From: Nostoc carneum NIES-2107
GTDB taxonomy: Bacteria; Cyanobacteriota; Cyanobacteriia; Cyanobacteriales; Nostocaceae
Direction of reading: 5' to 3'
Length of the DNA: 64,000 nt
Assembly: GCA_002368155.1 (NCBI GenBank)
Contig: AP018182.1
Location: forward strand, 157,469-221,468
In this document: in pieces, positions 8,710 through 16,851 of the stretch
Layout of the letters: the number at the start of each line of letters is the position of its first letter
Numbering within the stretch: the first letter of the stretch is position 1
Made by a program: the position numbers and the translations under genes
Notes under the pieces: generated by a model
Told to the model about the DNA's origin: nothing
Databases searched by the model: none
The model's input: the letters and a program-made list of their open reading frames with translations, nothing else

Positions 8710-9969
8710 TTGAAACCTTTATATATGCCCAAAACTAAGGAGAAATCAGATTTAAAAAAGATAGTAATTACGATTGACATGGGTGCAAGTAAAACCAAGG
8801 CTATCGTTCAGGAGTATCCAGAAGGAAAGCCTGTTGTATTACTTTTAGACTCAGAAATAGCGGATGTTGCTAAAGCCTCAGTTGAAAGCGTCCAACCTGA
8901 AGGTAGTCCTGAATCTCGTGCTTGGGTAGGGATAGGCGATGAGTATTTCGCCTTGGGAGAACTTGCTCGTCGTCGGTTTGGGGGTATATCGCAACTGAGG
9001 GAGTTAAAATACGAACTAGCACTTCCCAAAATTTGCGGTGCATTTTGGCTGGCTAAGGAGAAGTTGAACCTGGCTAATGATGTTGCAGCTTACTTGAGTG
9101 TCCTGCTGCCGCCGGGTGAAGTGCAAGATAAGGAACAGTTACAAATTCGATTGAAGGATGTGTTTCGGGGGTTTGATACACCAGCAGGTAAGATGCGGGT
9201 GAAAATGCTTCGTTATGATGCAGCTTCTGAAGGTAGTGGAATATTTTTCCACCGTAGGCGAACGCTTGGCGATCGTGTACCTGTTTCGATGTACGTAATG
9301 CTTGGTTATCGCAATGCGAGTATTTTCACCTTTCGGAGTGGTTCGATTGGCGCAGGAATAACCAGCAATTTTGGTATGTCTTGGTTAGTAAATAATTTGA
9401 TTTCCAAAACATCGGGACTAAGCCCTGATAATTCCAATATTATTGAGGTTCTGATAGAAGCTGGAGCCAGTTGTGACCCCAAGGTGATGCAAAAACTCTC
9501 CCGCAAGCGCAAAGGTGATGAGATTCAACTTGATGGAGAGTCGATGTCCAAAGCTTTATTACTTGCTAGAGACGAATATTGGCGTGCGATCGCTAGGTGG
9601 TTGCGCTCAAAGATGGATGAGGATATTGAAGAACTGGTATTTTGCGGAGGAACTGCGGATTACATTCGTCCTGAAATAGATGCTTACTTCCAGAAAGAGG
9701 GGATTAAAGTATCCTGGCACGGTAATATTTTCATACCTGATAAAATATCTTTTGGTATGGGCAATCGGATAGCAGATGTCTGGGCTTTCCACCAGCACAT
9801 GATTATTCAGTTTGATAAGTTGACTGGTTATATACGCTCTGAGGTTGTACCGCTAACTAAATCTGTTGAAGCTAATACAAATAATACAGGTGAAGAAGTC
9901 AAACATAAGTATAACTTTACGCCTTGTGAGCGACCAAGCACCTTTATTGCTGTGAACGAGAATGTTTGA
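8710..9969 (+). CDS. Actin-like ParM-type plasmid segregation ATPase
   Basis: Actin-like ATPases of this kind polymerise between plasmid copies and push them apart. The phosphate-1 loop is IDMGASKTKAIV (residues about 20-31). A second glycine/serine-rich loop is RSGSIGAGITSNFG (about 214-227), and the adenosine motif FCGGTADYIRP lies near 318-328. Length (419) is usual for the group. The longest frame starts with TTG at 8710; an ATG five codons later (8725) is equally possible, and neither has a strong ribosome site. It follows the ParR-like gene by 207 bases. Confidence 0.8.
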   Translation: MKPLYMPKTKEKSDLKKIVITIDMGASKTKAIVQEYPEGKPVVLLLDSEIADVAKASVESVQPEGSPESRAWVGIGDEYFALGELARRRFGGISQLRELKYELALPKICGAFWLAKEKLNLANDVAAYLSVLLPPGEVQDKEQLQIRLKDVFRGFDTPAGKMRVKMLRYDAASEGSGIFFHRRRTLGDRVPVSMYVMLGYRNASIFTFRSGSIGAGITSNFGMSWLVNNLISKTSGLSPDNSNIIEVLIEAGASCDPKVMQKLSRKRKGDEIQLDGESMSKALLLARDEYWRAIARWLRSKMDEDIEELVFCGGTADYIRPEIDAYFQKEGIKVSWHGNIFIPDKISFGMGNRIADVWAFHQHMIIQFDKLTGYIRSEVVPLTKSVEANTNNTGEEVKHKYNFTPCERPSTFIAVNENV

Positions 9970-9993
9970 TTAGCTCAGACAAAAATCAGTGTA

Positions 9994-10055
9994 GTAAAAA
10001 AAGAATCAGTTAGAATGAGGTGCTGCATAAAACAGTACTTTCTAACTGAATCTTT
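9994..10055. terminator. Bidirectional terminator between the ParM-like gene and the paralogue pair
   Basis: GAATCAGTTAGAA (10003-10015) pairs with TTCTAACTGAATC (10040-10052) with one mismatch. Seven A residues precede the left arm, giving a T-run on the minus strand. It lies between convergent genes. Confidence 0.6.
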
Positions 10056-10061
10056 TAAAGT

Positions 10062-10505
10062 TTAGTATGGCTGTTGATTTAGCATTTGGGAGCAATCAAC
10101 ATAAAAATTGGTAATTTCTGAAAAGTGTTTAGCTACAGGATGAATTTGCTCCATTTCTGCATATTGTTGTTCCCGTTTTTTGCGAAGTTCCCATGACTTA
10201 CGGTTATAAGCTAACAAATCTTCCAAACCCATGTTGAACTTATATTTTGCGAAAGTCAACAATTGTTCTGTGGTATAACGACAATCTTCAGGACGACCAA
10301 AACAAATTTCAAACTGAATTTTAAAAGCCTTCCAATCGAAATTGTCAGACCCCAGTTGTCGTTGTGATTCGCGTCCGTAAAGGTCACGAATTGAATAGAA
10401 AATTGTGTTGTATTTACGCACGTCGAATGATTCAATCTTGAATTGCTCCATTGTTGAATCATCGACTGTAGCAGATTGAGCTTTAGTAGATTTATTAGCA
10501 GCCAT
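10062..10505 (-). CDS. Small plasmid protein, paralogue A (unknown function)
   Basis: The family is not recognised. The preferred start is the ATG at 10505 (MAANKSTKAQ), preceded by AAGGA at the right distance; the frame is open up to 10571. The 147-residue soluble protein shares a clear pattern with its upstream neighbour: W-x-A-F-K-x-x-F, then F-G, then a Lys/Tyr-rich helix with K-x-x-F-N-x-G-L-E-x-L-L and N-x-x-x-W. The shared core is about residues 65-125. The two genes are consecutive on one strand with 109 bases between them. No motif suggests an activity; a small all-helical, possibly phasin- or adaptor-like fold is a guess. Confidence 0.7.
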   Translation of the reverse strand: MAANKSTKAQSATVDDSTMEQFKIESFDVRKYNTIFYSIRDLYGRESQRQLGSDNFDWKAFKIQFEICFGRPEDCRYTTEQLLTFAKYKFNMGLEDLLAYNRKSWELRKKREQQYAEMEQIHPVAKHFSEITNFYVDCSQMLNQQPY

Positions 10506-10613
10506 AGTTTTTTCCTTGATGAGTGTTTCGCTTTTAGCTGCGTCAGCATTAGTCAAAAAAATAAATCCCACTCTGTATGAGCGAGATTTTCTGTAAAATC
10601 AGATGATTTGTGA

Positions 10614-10955
10614 TTATTTTGCTAATAAACGTTCACGTTGTAACCAAGTACGTTTGTTGACTTCGAGTAGTTCTTCTAAGCCTTTGTTGAAGTGTTTAAT
10701 GGAATAGTCAACCATTTGTTGTACACTGTATTTGGGGTTGTCAACTGAGCCAAATGTAGCAATAAATCTGGCTTTAAAAGCATCCCATTGTGTTTTATTC
10801 CAGTTAGTCTGTGACTGCGCTTGAATAGTTTTAGCCCAGGTTTCTTGTAGCCCGTAGTAGACTGCTTTAAACTTGCGCTCGTTGTAGTCAGCAATTTTGT
10901 AAACACCCATTGCGTTATCATCAATTAAACTAACTTTTTTAGTTTTAGTAGCCAT
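10614..10955 (-). CDS. Small plasmid protein, paralogue B (unknown function)
   Basis: This 113-residue protein starts at an ATG with AGGAG eight bases upstream, so the start is firm. Residues about 52-110 align with paralogue A: W-D-A-F-K-x-R-F, T-F-G, Y-S-x-Q-Q, H-F-N-K-G-L-E-E-L-L and N-K-R-T-W. It lacks the C-terminal extension of paralogue A. It is the first gene of the pair, so both are probably read from a promoter upstream of 10955. Tandem duplication and retention suggest a useful plasmid function, but none can be named. Confidence 0.7.
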   Translation of the reverse strand: MATKTKKVSLIDDNAMGVYKIADYNERKFKAVYYGLQETWAKTIQAQSQTNWNKTQWDAFKARFIATFGSVDNPKYSVQQMVDYSIKHFNKGLEELLEVNKRTWLQRERLLAK

Positions 10956-11651
10956 ACTTATCTCCTGTATAATACATAGGTTTTTCTTGAAGGAACAGTG
11001 TCAACCTAAGTGCTGTTTCTCATTTATTTGGACGTTAGTCCGTGTCAAAAAATCAATGATAGTTGTCTAAGAAATAGCATTTTTGTTTTTATAATTCTAT
11101 TTTTTGTGTAATAAACTATAATTTATTTTTTATTTTTAGGTTTTTACTGGATGTAAAAATGCTATTTTAAATGACAATTGATAATAATATATATAAGATT
11201 TATTGTAGATAAAATAGTGAGATAAATTACTTAAATTAGAATAATTAATTATATGAGTTACTTCAAATATTATTTGAAGTAATCTATAATTTTTAAAATT
11301 TATGCGTCAGTAGTAATTTTTATTTTAAATAATTAATATATATTTTCCAGCTATTGCCTTTATTCTGCGATTGAAAGATAGTATTGTTTTCGTACACTAC
11401 ATAAGCTATTTGCGGATTGTTAAGAGCGATCGCTAGTTTCATAATTAGTCCATTAGTTTCCGTCCAAAGTTGCTCCTATGTCTTACATAATCATTACCGC
11501 GATAAACACTGGGCACTGGCTTGAGGAAATGATAGCTATCCTGGTTGACCTTGAATTCTTTAGCAATTAGTTAAATCAGTGTTTCGGCGAGACTTCTCTA
11601 AAAATTTATAATTTTTTCTAACATTTCAAATTCATATGTGTGTCTCGCCGA
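10956..11651. other. AT-rich gene-free spacer with a perfect 25-bp palindrome
   Basis: No gene is visible. TTACTTCAAATA at 11258-11269 and TATTTGAAGTAA at 11271-11282 form a perfect palindrome around one central base. TCGGCGAGAC at 11583-11592 and GTCTCGCCGA at 11642-11651 form another inverted repeat, whose right arm touches the insertion sequence. Confidence 0.5.
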
Positions 11652-13039
11652 CTTATATCTTGCACCTGTAAACTTGGATGTCAATTCCATGACTAAGTGC
11701 CAAGTTTCTCAGGCGTTCAATATCTTGTAAAAGAAATAACACCAATAATTGTGGAAAGATAGTTTGAAATGCAATTTCTGCGGCTTGTCCCCAATTTGGT
11801 AAACTTGTGGATGTTTTCGTTGTAGATAAGTAAGCCCAATGGGCCAATATGTAGGAAATCAAAGACAGTATCAACCAACGGTAAACGCCTAAAAGTGTTC
11901 CTTGCCCAAAGCGGTGTAAGCCGAAACGATGCTTGGCAGTCTTAAACCAGCCCTCTATTTGCCAACGGCGTTTACCCCACCAAGAAATAGTACTGGCTTT
12001 AAGAGCTTTGGTGGAAACGACAAATCGTTTTTCATACTTGCCATCATCACGTTTAAAATAATACCAAGATACATAAACAGGAAACTTTAACCCTTTGAGG
12101 TGCAGGTGTTGTCCGCGTTTATATAGTTGAGAAACGCTGTATCCCGAAGTTAATTTCCGCTTTTTTGCGATACCAGCAATGACGTGATACTTAAGTTTTC
12201 TCACACCATGTAGAAATTCCACACTGCCGAATGCAGTATCTACAAGAATCATCACCTGAAAGCGCTGGGTTAATTTTTGAGGTAAACATTTGACCAACTT
12301 TAAAGCCAACTGTGCAGGCGATGAAGTGCCTTTCCCCCTCCAGACACGGAAACTCCAAGGGACTCGCCACTGACCGACAACTAAATACACGACAACTAAA
12401 TGCAAGCCTCGTTTTCCGTTGTAGACGCGGATTAAGTCCTGAAATTGTGGAAATTTGCCGCATTTCTCTAAAGTTGTCAGGTCAATAATCACTTGTAGAC
12501 AAGGTTTGCGTCCTTTTGGACAGTGAGACAAAATCTCCTCAATGATACGATTGCGAGCAGTGCGAATTACACTACGGGTTGACCAATCATAAATATTGAG
12601 AAATCGGCTTAAAGCACTAGCAGACTTACTTTTAGAATGTTCTGGTAAAGGTTGGCCTTGTGCTTCTAAGAACAATCCCAACATTGCTTCTAAATTTTGT
12701 TGCTGATATCTAGAAGGCATTAACGACAACAGAGTGTAAACTAGCCCTTGGGCGTGGGCAAGAATTGAAATCATTTTTCTTGCTTTTCTATATGCTTTTA
12801 ACGCCCTTTTTTCTCATACTTCTACCCTTGTGTGCAAATCGAACTTCTGTTTCAAGTTAGTGTTCGTCAAAGACGTTGGCGCAGCTATCGCCTGTTTCCT
12901 GGTAATTTACGTAATTTAAACAATCATTTTAGTTAACAATATTACTTACTTTACTTGAATGGATTCTCGTTTATGAAGTAACTTTTTTACACTTCTATTT
13001 GCGTATTAGTGGTTTATCCCGACAGGTGCAAGATATAAG
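11652..13039 (-). mobile_element. IS4-type insertion sequence, 1,388 bp
   Basis: The 18-bp terminal inverted repeats are perfect: CTTATATCTTGCACCTGT at 11652-11669 and ACAGGTGCAAGATATAAG at 13022-13039. The left repeat overlaps the 3' end of the transposase gene. GCCGA occurs on both sides (11647-11651 and 13039-13043), sharing one base with the right repeat, and may be a target duplication. The 250 bases between the transposase start and the right end hold no gene. Confidence 0.8.
11653..12774 (-). CDS. IS4-family DDE transposase
   Basis: This 373-residue transposase cuts and joins the ends of the surrounding element. The first catalytic aspartate region is VIIDLTTLEK (about residue 112), the second is ILVDTAFGS (about 176), and the glutamate lies in RRWQIEGWFKTAKHRFG (about residue 267), the Y/W-R-E-K type signature of the IS4 group. 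The frame is intact from ATG to stop, so the element may be active. The last codons lie inside the left terminal repeat. Confidence 0.85.
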   Translation of the reverse strand: MISILAHAQGLVYTLLSLMPSRYQQQNLEAMLGLFLEAQGQPLPEHSKSKSASALSRFLNIYDWSTRSVIRTARNRIIEEILSHCPKGRKPCLQVIIDLTTLEKCGKFPQFQDLIRVYNGKRGLHLVVVYLVVGQWRVPWSFRVWRGKGTSSPAQLALKLVKCLPQKLTQRFQVMILVDTAFGSVEFLHGVRKLKYHVIAGIAKKRKLTSGYSVSQLYKRGQHLHLKGLKFPVYVSWYYFKRDDGKYEKRFVVSTKALKASTISWWGKRRWQIEGWFKTAKHRFGLHRFGQGTLLGVYRWLILSLISYILAHWAYLSTTKTSTSLPNWGQAAEIAFQTIFPQLLVLFLLQDIERLRNLALSHGIDIQVYRCKI

Positions 13040-13058
13040 CCGAGGGATTTATCAAGCT

Positions 13059-13352
13059 CTATTTTGATGGATTATCCTGGTTGTTTATCATTCCTGGCTT
13101 GTGATTCATCATTGCTTGGCAACACTTACATCCTGTTTGCTCTGGCTGCTGTGGCATTTGATTTGTTGGCGTTGTTCTTTGACTTGTGAGCACTTGGATT
13201 AGCTTTGCTTCGTTTATAGCCCTGGCGGATTGATTCGGGGTTACAGCTTCCTTGGGTGTGTTTGCAAAGGAAGCTGTAGTGGTTAATGTAAGCAATGCAA
13301 AACTAGCTACAGCTCCGCTCAATACTGTCTTAACGCCTGTAATAATATTCAT
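13059..13352 (-). CDS. Small secreted cysteine/methionine/histidine protein, metal-regulated
   Basis: The family is not recognised. The start MNIITG (13352) is chosen over the upstream ATG at 13367 because GGAG lies at the right distance before it. The 97-residue protein begins with a clear signal peptide (VLSGAVASFALLTLTTTASFA) and ends with CKCCQAMMNHKPGM, a cluster of possible metal ligands. A MerR-type promoter (13406-13437) lies about 50 bases upstream, so expression is probably induced by a metal sensed by the MerR protein encoded just upstream. Inference: a periplasmic metal-binding protein. Confidence 0.7.
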   Translation of the reverse strand: MNIITGVKTVLSGAVASFALLTLTTTASFANTPKEAVTPNQSARAINEAKLIQVLTSQRTTPTNQMPQQPEQTGCKCCQAMMNHKPGMINNQDNPSK

Positions 13353-13405
13353 TGTTTTACTCTCCATTGTTCTATCAAGCTAGTAGTTTCTGAAAAACTA
13401 AGACT

Positions 13406-13437
13406 ATGCTAAAGTCTCTATTCGGCTATAGAGTCAA
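13406..13437 (-). promoter_or_regulatory. MerR-type promoter, CTATAG class
   Basis: On the minus strand, TTGACT (13432-13437) and a -10 near TAGCAT (13406-13411) are separated by 20 bases. The spacer carries the imperfect palindrome CTATAGCCGAATAGAG. The overlong spacer is the hallmark of MerR-controlled promoters. It drives the small secreted protein gene. Confidence 0.8.
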
Positions 13438-13449
13438 GTAATAAATTTA

Positions 13450-13938
13450 CTAACTTCGTAAATTGTGAATGGGTATATCAGAGCAAGCAACTTCCTCAAT
13501 CAAGCTACAAAGCTCTTTATTACAAGGATTATCCAAGGGTCGGGTTGCCCAACGTTGTTGATATGCTTCTAGCTCATGCTTCAGCTCCTTCATGCGATAA
13601 ATCTGCTCCTCAAGATGAGCAATTTTCTGCTTAAGTAAGTCCCGAACTAATGGGCAAGCAGGGTCTCCTTGAGAACGAATGCCTAGCACTTGTTGAATTT
13701 CGGACAGAGAAAACTGTAAAAATTGAGCTTTTTTGATAAATTGCAATCGTTTGATTGCCTCGCAATCGTAATAACGGTAGCCACTTTCGCTTCTTTCTAC
13801 TGGTTTTATCAAGCCCAGTCCTTCATAATAGCGGATTGTTCCCACTGTCACATCAGTTTGCTTTGCTAGCTCACCAATTTTCAGCAGCTTTTTTAGGGAT
13901 GATACTTCACAACAAACTTGTTTTATGACAGCGACCAT
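13450..13938 (-). CDS. MerR-family metal-responsive regulator (first)
   Basis: MerR proteins twist a promoter with an overlong spacer into an active form when metal binds. Residues about 18-60 form the winged helix (LLKIGELAKQ, GTIRYYEGLGLIKP), followed by a dimerisation coiled coil. Possible metal ligands are Cys in DPACPLVRD and, near the end, CNKELC. The spacing does not let me choose between copper, zinc, cadmium or mercury. The 162-residue length is normal. The gene is preceded by its own MerR-type promoter and followed by another, so it is probably autoregulated and controls both neighbours. Confidence 0.85.
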   Translation of the reverse strand: MVAVIKQVCCEVSSLKKLLKIGELAKQTDVTVGTIRYYEGLGLIKPVERSESGYRYYDCEAIKRLQFIKKAQFLQFSLSEIQQVLGIRSQGDPACPLVRDLLKQKIAHLEEQIYRMKELKHELEAYQQRWATRPLDNPCNKELCSLIEEVACSDIPIHNLRS

Positions 13939-13965
13939 AGTTATTTACTACTATGTGTCGCTTTA

Positions 13966-13997
13966 ACTTTAAAGTCTATAGTCTGCTGTAGAGTCAA
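13966..13997 (-). promoter_or_regulatory. MerR-type promoter of the first merR gene
   Basis: TTGACT (13992-13997, minus strand), a 20-base spacer with CTACAGCAGACTATAG, and TAAAGT (13966-13971). It lies 28 bases before the merR start, pointing to autoregulation. Confidence 0.75.
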
Positions 13998-14212
13998 GCC
14001 TTAGAAATAAAAGTTTTGTAAAAAGATGTTATCAAAACTTTTATTTATATTGAGTATTTATGTTTATTAATTTGATTGCAATAAGTAAAAACATCAGTGC
14101 GATCGCGTCTTGTTAATAAGAACTTTTCAATTTCAATAAAACCTAAATATTCGCATTGATAAAGTTTTAGGCAATTATTTTAACTCTTGGAAAATTAGGT
14201 TTGCCTCTGGGG

Positions 14213-14244
14213 TTGACTCTATAGCCAACTAGAGGTTTCAGAAT
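14213..14244 (+). promoter_or_regulatory. MerR-type promoter, CTATAG class
   Basis: TTGACT (14213-14218), a 20-base spacer containing CTATAGCCAACTAGAG, and CAGAAT (14239-14244). The transcript would start near 14251, which is past the ATG at 14243 and so moves the gene start to 14276. Confidence 0.8.
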
Positions 14245-14275
14245 GAATGAGTCAGAAAAATTTTTGGTAGACACC

Positions 14276-14527
14276 ATGACAAAACGTCAAATTGAGATTT
14301 TTACGGCTGACTGTCCTCTTTGTGATGAGACAGTGCAAATGGTGCAAGAACTGACTTGCCCTGATTGTGAAATATCAGTTTATAACCTGCGACAAGAGCA
14401 GGAGAAAGCCCAGCAGTATGGAGTGAAGGCAGTACCAGCGATCGCAATTAATGGAAGACTTGTTTTAACTGGTAAACCGAATTTAGAACAGTTGCGAGCA
14501 GCTGGTATAGGTCAACCACTAAATTAG
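14276..14527 (+). CDS. Small thioredoxin-like protein with C-P-L-C active site
   Basis: The 83-residue protein MTKRQIEIFT... has the redox motif CPLC near residue 14, a cis-proline segment VKAVPAIAIN and a glutaredoxin-like length, so it is a compact thioredoxin-fold protein. Further cysteines (TCPDC) may bind metal. The upstream ATG at 14243 lies before the expected transcription start of the MerR-type promoter and is rejected. It is divergent from the first merR gene and shares its operator class, so it is probably induced by the same metal. Likely role: thiol chemistry or metal handling in the cytoplasm. Confidence 0.75.
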   Translation: MTKRQIEIFTADCPLCDETVQMVQELTCPDCEISVYNLRQEQEKAQQYGVKAVPAIAINGRLVLTGKPNLEQLRAAGIGQPLN

Positions 14528-14546
14528 AAGCAGTAATAAAGAGGGA

Positions 14547-14570
14547 TTTACCACCAAAATGGGTGGTAAA
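14547..14570 (+). terminator. Hairpin after the thioredoxin-like gene
   Basis: TTTACCACC (14547-14555) pairs with GGTGGTAAA (14562-14570), 20 bases past the stop codon. It is only weakly followed by T residues. Confidence 0.5.
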
Positions 14571-14653
14571 TTCACATAAGGTACTATGTACATATAAAGT
14601 TAGAAACACAACCGTTTTGCATTTCTCGTTTTACTAATAAAACATTAGCTAAA

Positions 14654-15535
14654 TTAGACAGCATCGATCCAAAAATCAGCTGTGATGATTTTGCCATTGC
14701 GATTAAACTGACCCCAAAGCTTATACTTTCCTGGTTGCGGAAAGTTAGTCATAAAATGAACTTGTCCAGCCGGAGTATTTTTTAGTGCGTGAGCATGGAT
14801 GTAATCTGCTGCTGTTAAAGAAGTTGACTGTCGCAGTATAACTAAATGTCCCTTTTCTCCCAAGTAAGGCTCTAAGTCTGTAAGCGATTGATTATTAGAA
14901 GTATCTTGTAATTTAAACATTAAAGTAACTTCTTTACCTGCTTTTACAGTGGGTTCAGAAAGAGCAAGATTGACTTTAGTATCATTGAAAGTTTTACTAC
15001 GATTTAAGTCAATTGCTGGAGCAGCAATACTATTTCCAGTAACTTGTGTTTTTAAGACTGAGACTTGCTCGGTTTGACCAGTAGGTTTATAGTCACTAAA
15101 AAATGTGTAACCACCTGCTTGCGGAAAACTGGCTGCAATTTCAAATTGTCCATTATCTTTATAGGTAGGATGAAGATGGCTAAAATGCTGAAGATCATTG
15201 CTGACAATAATCAAGTGCATGAGCTTTTCTTGAAAAGTGTCAAACTTTGTAATCTTCTTGCCTTCCAAATCCTGAACATCAATTAATATCGAAATACTTT
15301 TATTTGGAATGATGTTACTGGGAACTTTGAGTTCTGCTTGAGTCAATGCTTTTTTCTCACTATGAACTGTTCCACTTGTTGAATGTTCTCCATGATGGCT
15401 TTCACTCATTGAAATTTCCTCATGTTGATGTGTGCTAACAGACATTGCTTTTTCTTGAGCTTTAGGTAATGATGAGCAACTTTGAACTAGAACCAAAGTT
15501 GTAGTTATAGCAATCGCATTTAGAAATCTCTTCAT
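14654..15535 (-). CDS. Periplasmic histidine-rich lipoprotein, metal-regulated
   Basis: The 293-residue protein has a lipoprotein signal (LVLVQSCSS, lipid-bearing Cys near residue 20), then a histidine-rich linker (HQHEE, SHHGEHS). Two similar beta-sandwich-like halves follow; each contains a histidine motif (HFSHLHP near 120, DYIHAHAL near 250) and an aromatic Gly segment (FPQAGGYTFF, FPQPGKYKLW). It resembles the copper-associated YtkA/FixH-like periplasmic proteins found near Cu exporters. Transcription is from a MerR-type CTCCAG-class promoter at 15586-15617. Likely role: metal binding or delivery in the periplasm. The exact family is not certain. Confidence 0.7.
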   Translation of the reverse strand: MKRFLNAIAITTTLVLVQSCSSLPKAQEKAMSVSTHQHEEISMSESHHGEHSTSGTVHSEKKALTQAELKVPSNIIPNKSISILIDVQDLEGKKITKFDTFQEKLMHLIIVSNDLQHFSHLHPTYKDNGQFEIAASFPQAGGYTFFSDYKPTGQTEQVSVLKTQVTGNSIAAPAIDLNRSKTFNDTKVNLALSEPTVKAGKEVTLMFKLQDTSNNQSLTDLEPYLGEKGHLVILRQSTSLTAADYIHAHALKNTPAGQVHFMTNFPQPGKYKLWGQFNRNGKIITADFWIDAV

Positions 15536-15585
15536 TGGTTTTACTCCATTAATGAATTTATGCTTTATCTACTCAACATAAAATC

Positions 15586-15617
15586 ACTTTAAATTGTCTA
15601 GTTAACTGGAGAGTCAA
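15586..15617 (-). promoter_or_regulatory. MerR-type promoter, CTCCAG class
   Basis: On the minus strand: TTGACT (15612-15617), a 20-base spacer with CTCCAGTTAACTAGAC, and TAAAGT (15586-15591). It lies 50 bases before the histidine-rich lipoprotein gene. Confidence 0.8.
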
Positions 15618-15637
15618 GAGGAAAAACAATAAATTAT

Positions 15638-16766
15638 TATAGCAATCCTAAATGAGTTGTGAAAAAAATGAACCATACATAAATATTTTGGGAAAATTAA
15701 AAACTTGATGATTAGTAACGAGTTCAAATAATCTCTTGACCTGAGAAAAGGATTTACATAAGTGGTAAAACTCTCGAATAAATTTTTTAGCGTACAACCA
15801 GATGTCTTCTACAGGATTTTGCGTTGGGTCATTGGGTGCAAATCTCATACAAGTAACTTTCCATTCATCTTCACTTAATCCTTGATTCAGATTATCTAAG
15901 TAAGCTTTAAATTCAGCAGAACGATGATAACTAGCTCCATCCCAAATTAAAGCAATACGGCTTTTTGGATACTGGGAAATTAAATATTGTACAAAAGCAA
16001 TCGCGTTGCTAGAATCACCTTTTTTACAAGGCTTAATTAGAAACTCTTGTGTGTAATAATTTAGAGCGCCAAAATAGGTTTGTCTTTGTCGTTCATTGAT
16101 CACTGGAACTTCAATCCGTTCTTTCGTATTTCCCCAAATATAACCACAAATATCTCCCCATAATAGGTGACATTCATCTTCAAAAAAAACTATGAGTTCC
16201 CCAGATACTATCTCACGCTCATGTGCCGTCAGCCATGCGGTTATTTCTAGTTTTTTTTTAGCTACTAGTTCTGCGTCTTTTTTAGGATTCTTTTTTTGTG
16301 TTTTTTTCCAACTTATATTAGCGTCTTTAAAGAGATCGTAATAGCTTTGATTTGACTCAAATACAACATCAAAATTATCTTCTACGTACTCCTTTAATTC
16401 TGATAAATGCCAATAGTTTTTCTGTTGAAGCCAGTTTAATACTACTTGTCTTTGTGCAGAGTCAAGATAACTTTTTGACCCTTTGTATTTTAGCCTCAAT
16501 CCGGTTATACCCTGTTCTATAAATATATATTTCCATTTGTTTACAAAACCAACAGACACTCCGAGAATATTTCCAATCTTTGAATGTTTATAGTTTTGCA
16601 TCACCATTTGTACTGCCAGTGCCCGTTTTAGTTCTCTGGAGTCTGAGGTAGCCTGAATGAACTCTATCAACTCTTCCATTTGTGCTGCCATGCACCCTAT
16701 CAATGACTTCTAATGTTCACCATATCAACAACTGTGATTTTTCACAAATGATTTAGGATTGCTATA
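15638..16766 (-). mobile_element. IS630-family insertion sequence with TA target duplication
   Basis: The terminal inverted repeats begin TAGCAATCCTAAAT at the left (from 15640) and end ATTTAGGATTGCTA at the right (to 16764). They extend to about 27 bases with few mismatches. A TA dinucleotide flanks each end (15638-15639, 16765-16766), the usual IS630 target duplication. The element sits between the lipoprotein operon and the second merR gene. Confidence 0.85.
15648..16691 (-). CDS. IS630-family transposase
   Basis: A single uninterrupted 347-residue frame from the ATG at 16691 (a TTG at 16703 would add four residues). The N-terminal helix-turn-helix part (HSKIGNILGVSVGFVNKWK) is followed by a DDE domain: FFEDECHLLW (first Asp, about residue 168), IALIWDGASYHRS (second Asp) and APNDPTQNPVEDIW (the final acidic residue in the N-P-x-E motif). 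Many IS630 elements need a frameshift; this copy does not. It is probably still active. Confidence 0.85.
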   Translation of the reverse strand: MAAQMEELIEFIQATSDSRELKRALAVQMVMQNYKHSKIGNILGVSVGFVNKWKYIFIEQGITGLRLKYKGSKSYLDSAQRQVVLNWLQQKNYWHLSELKEYVEDNFDVVFESNQSYYDLFKDANISWKKTQKKNPKKDAELVAKKKLEITAWLTAHEREIVSGELIVFFEDECHLLWGDICGYIWGNTKERIEVPVINERQRQTYFGALNYYTQEFLIKPCKKGDSSNAIAFVQYLISQYPKSRIALIWDGASYHRSAEFKAYLDNLNQGLSEDEWKVTCMRFAPNDPTQNPVEDIWLYAKKFIREFYHLCKSFSQVKRLFELVTNHQVFNFPKIFMYGSFFSQLI

Positions 16767-16851
16767 GCTGATTTTTTATTAATGCAAAAGCACGTTCATA
16801 TCAAAGATAAACGTGCCTGAAAATTTGATATTTCAAATCAACCCTGAATTT

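Noticed and set aside
14243..14275. ATG at 14243 as the start of the thioredoxin-like gene
   Set aside because: It overlaps the -10 of the MerR-type promoter and would lie before the transcription start.
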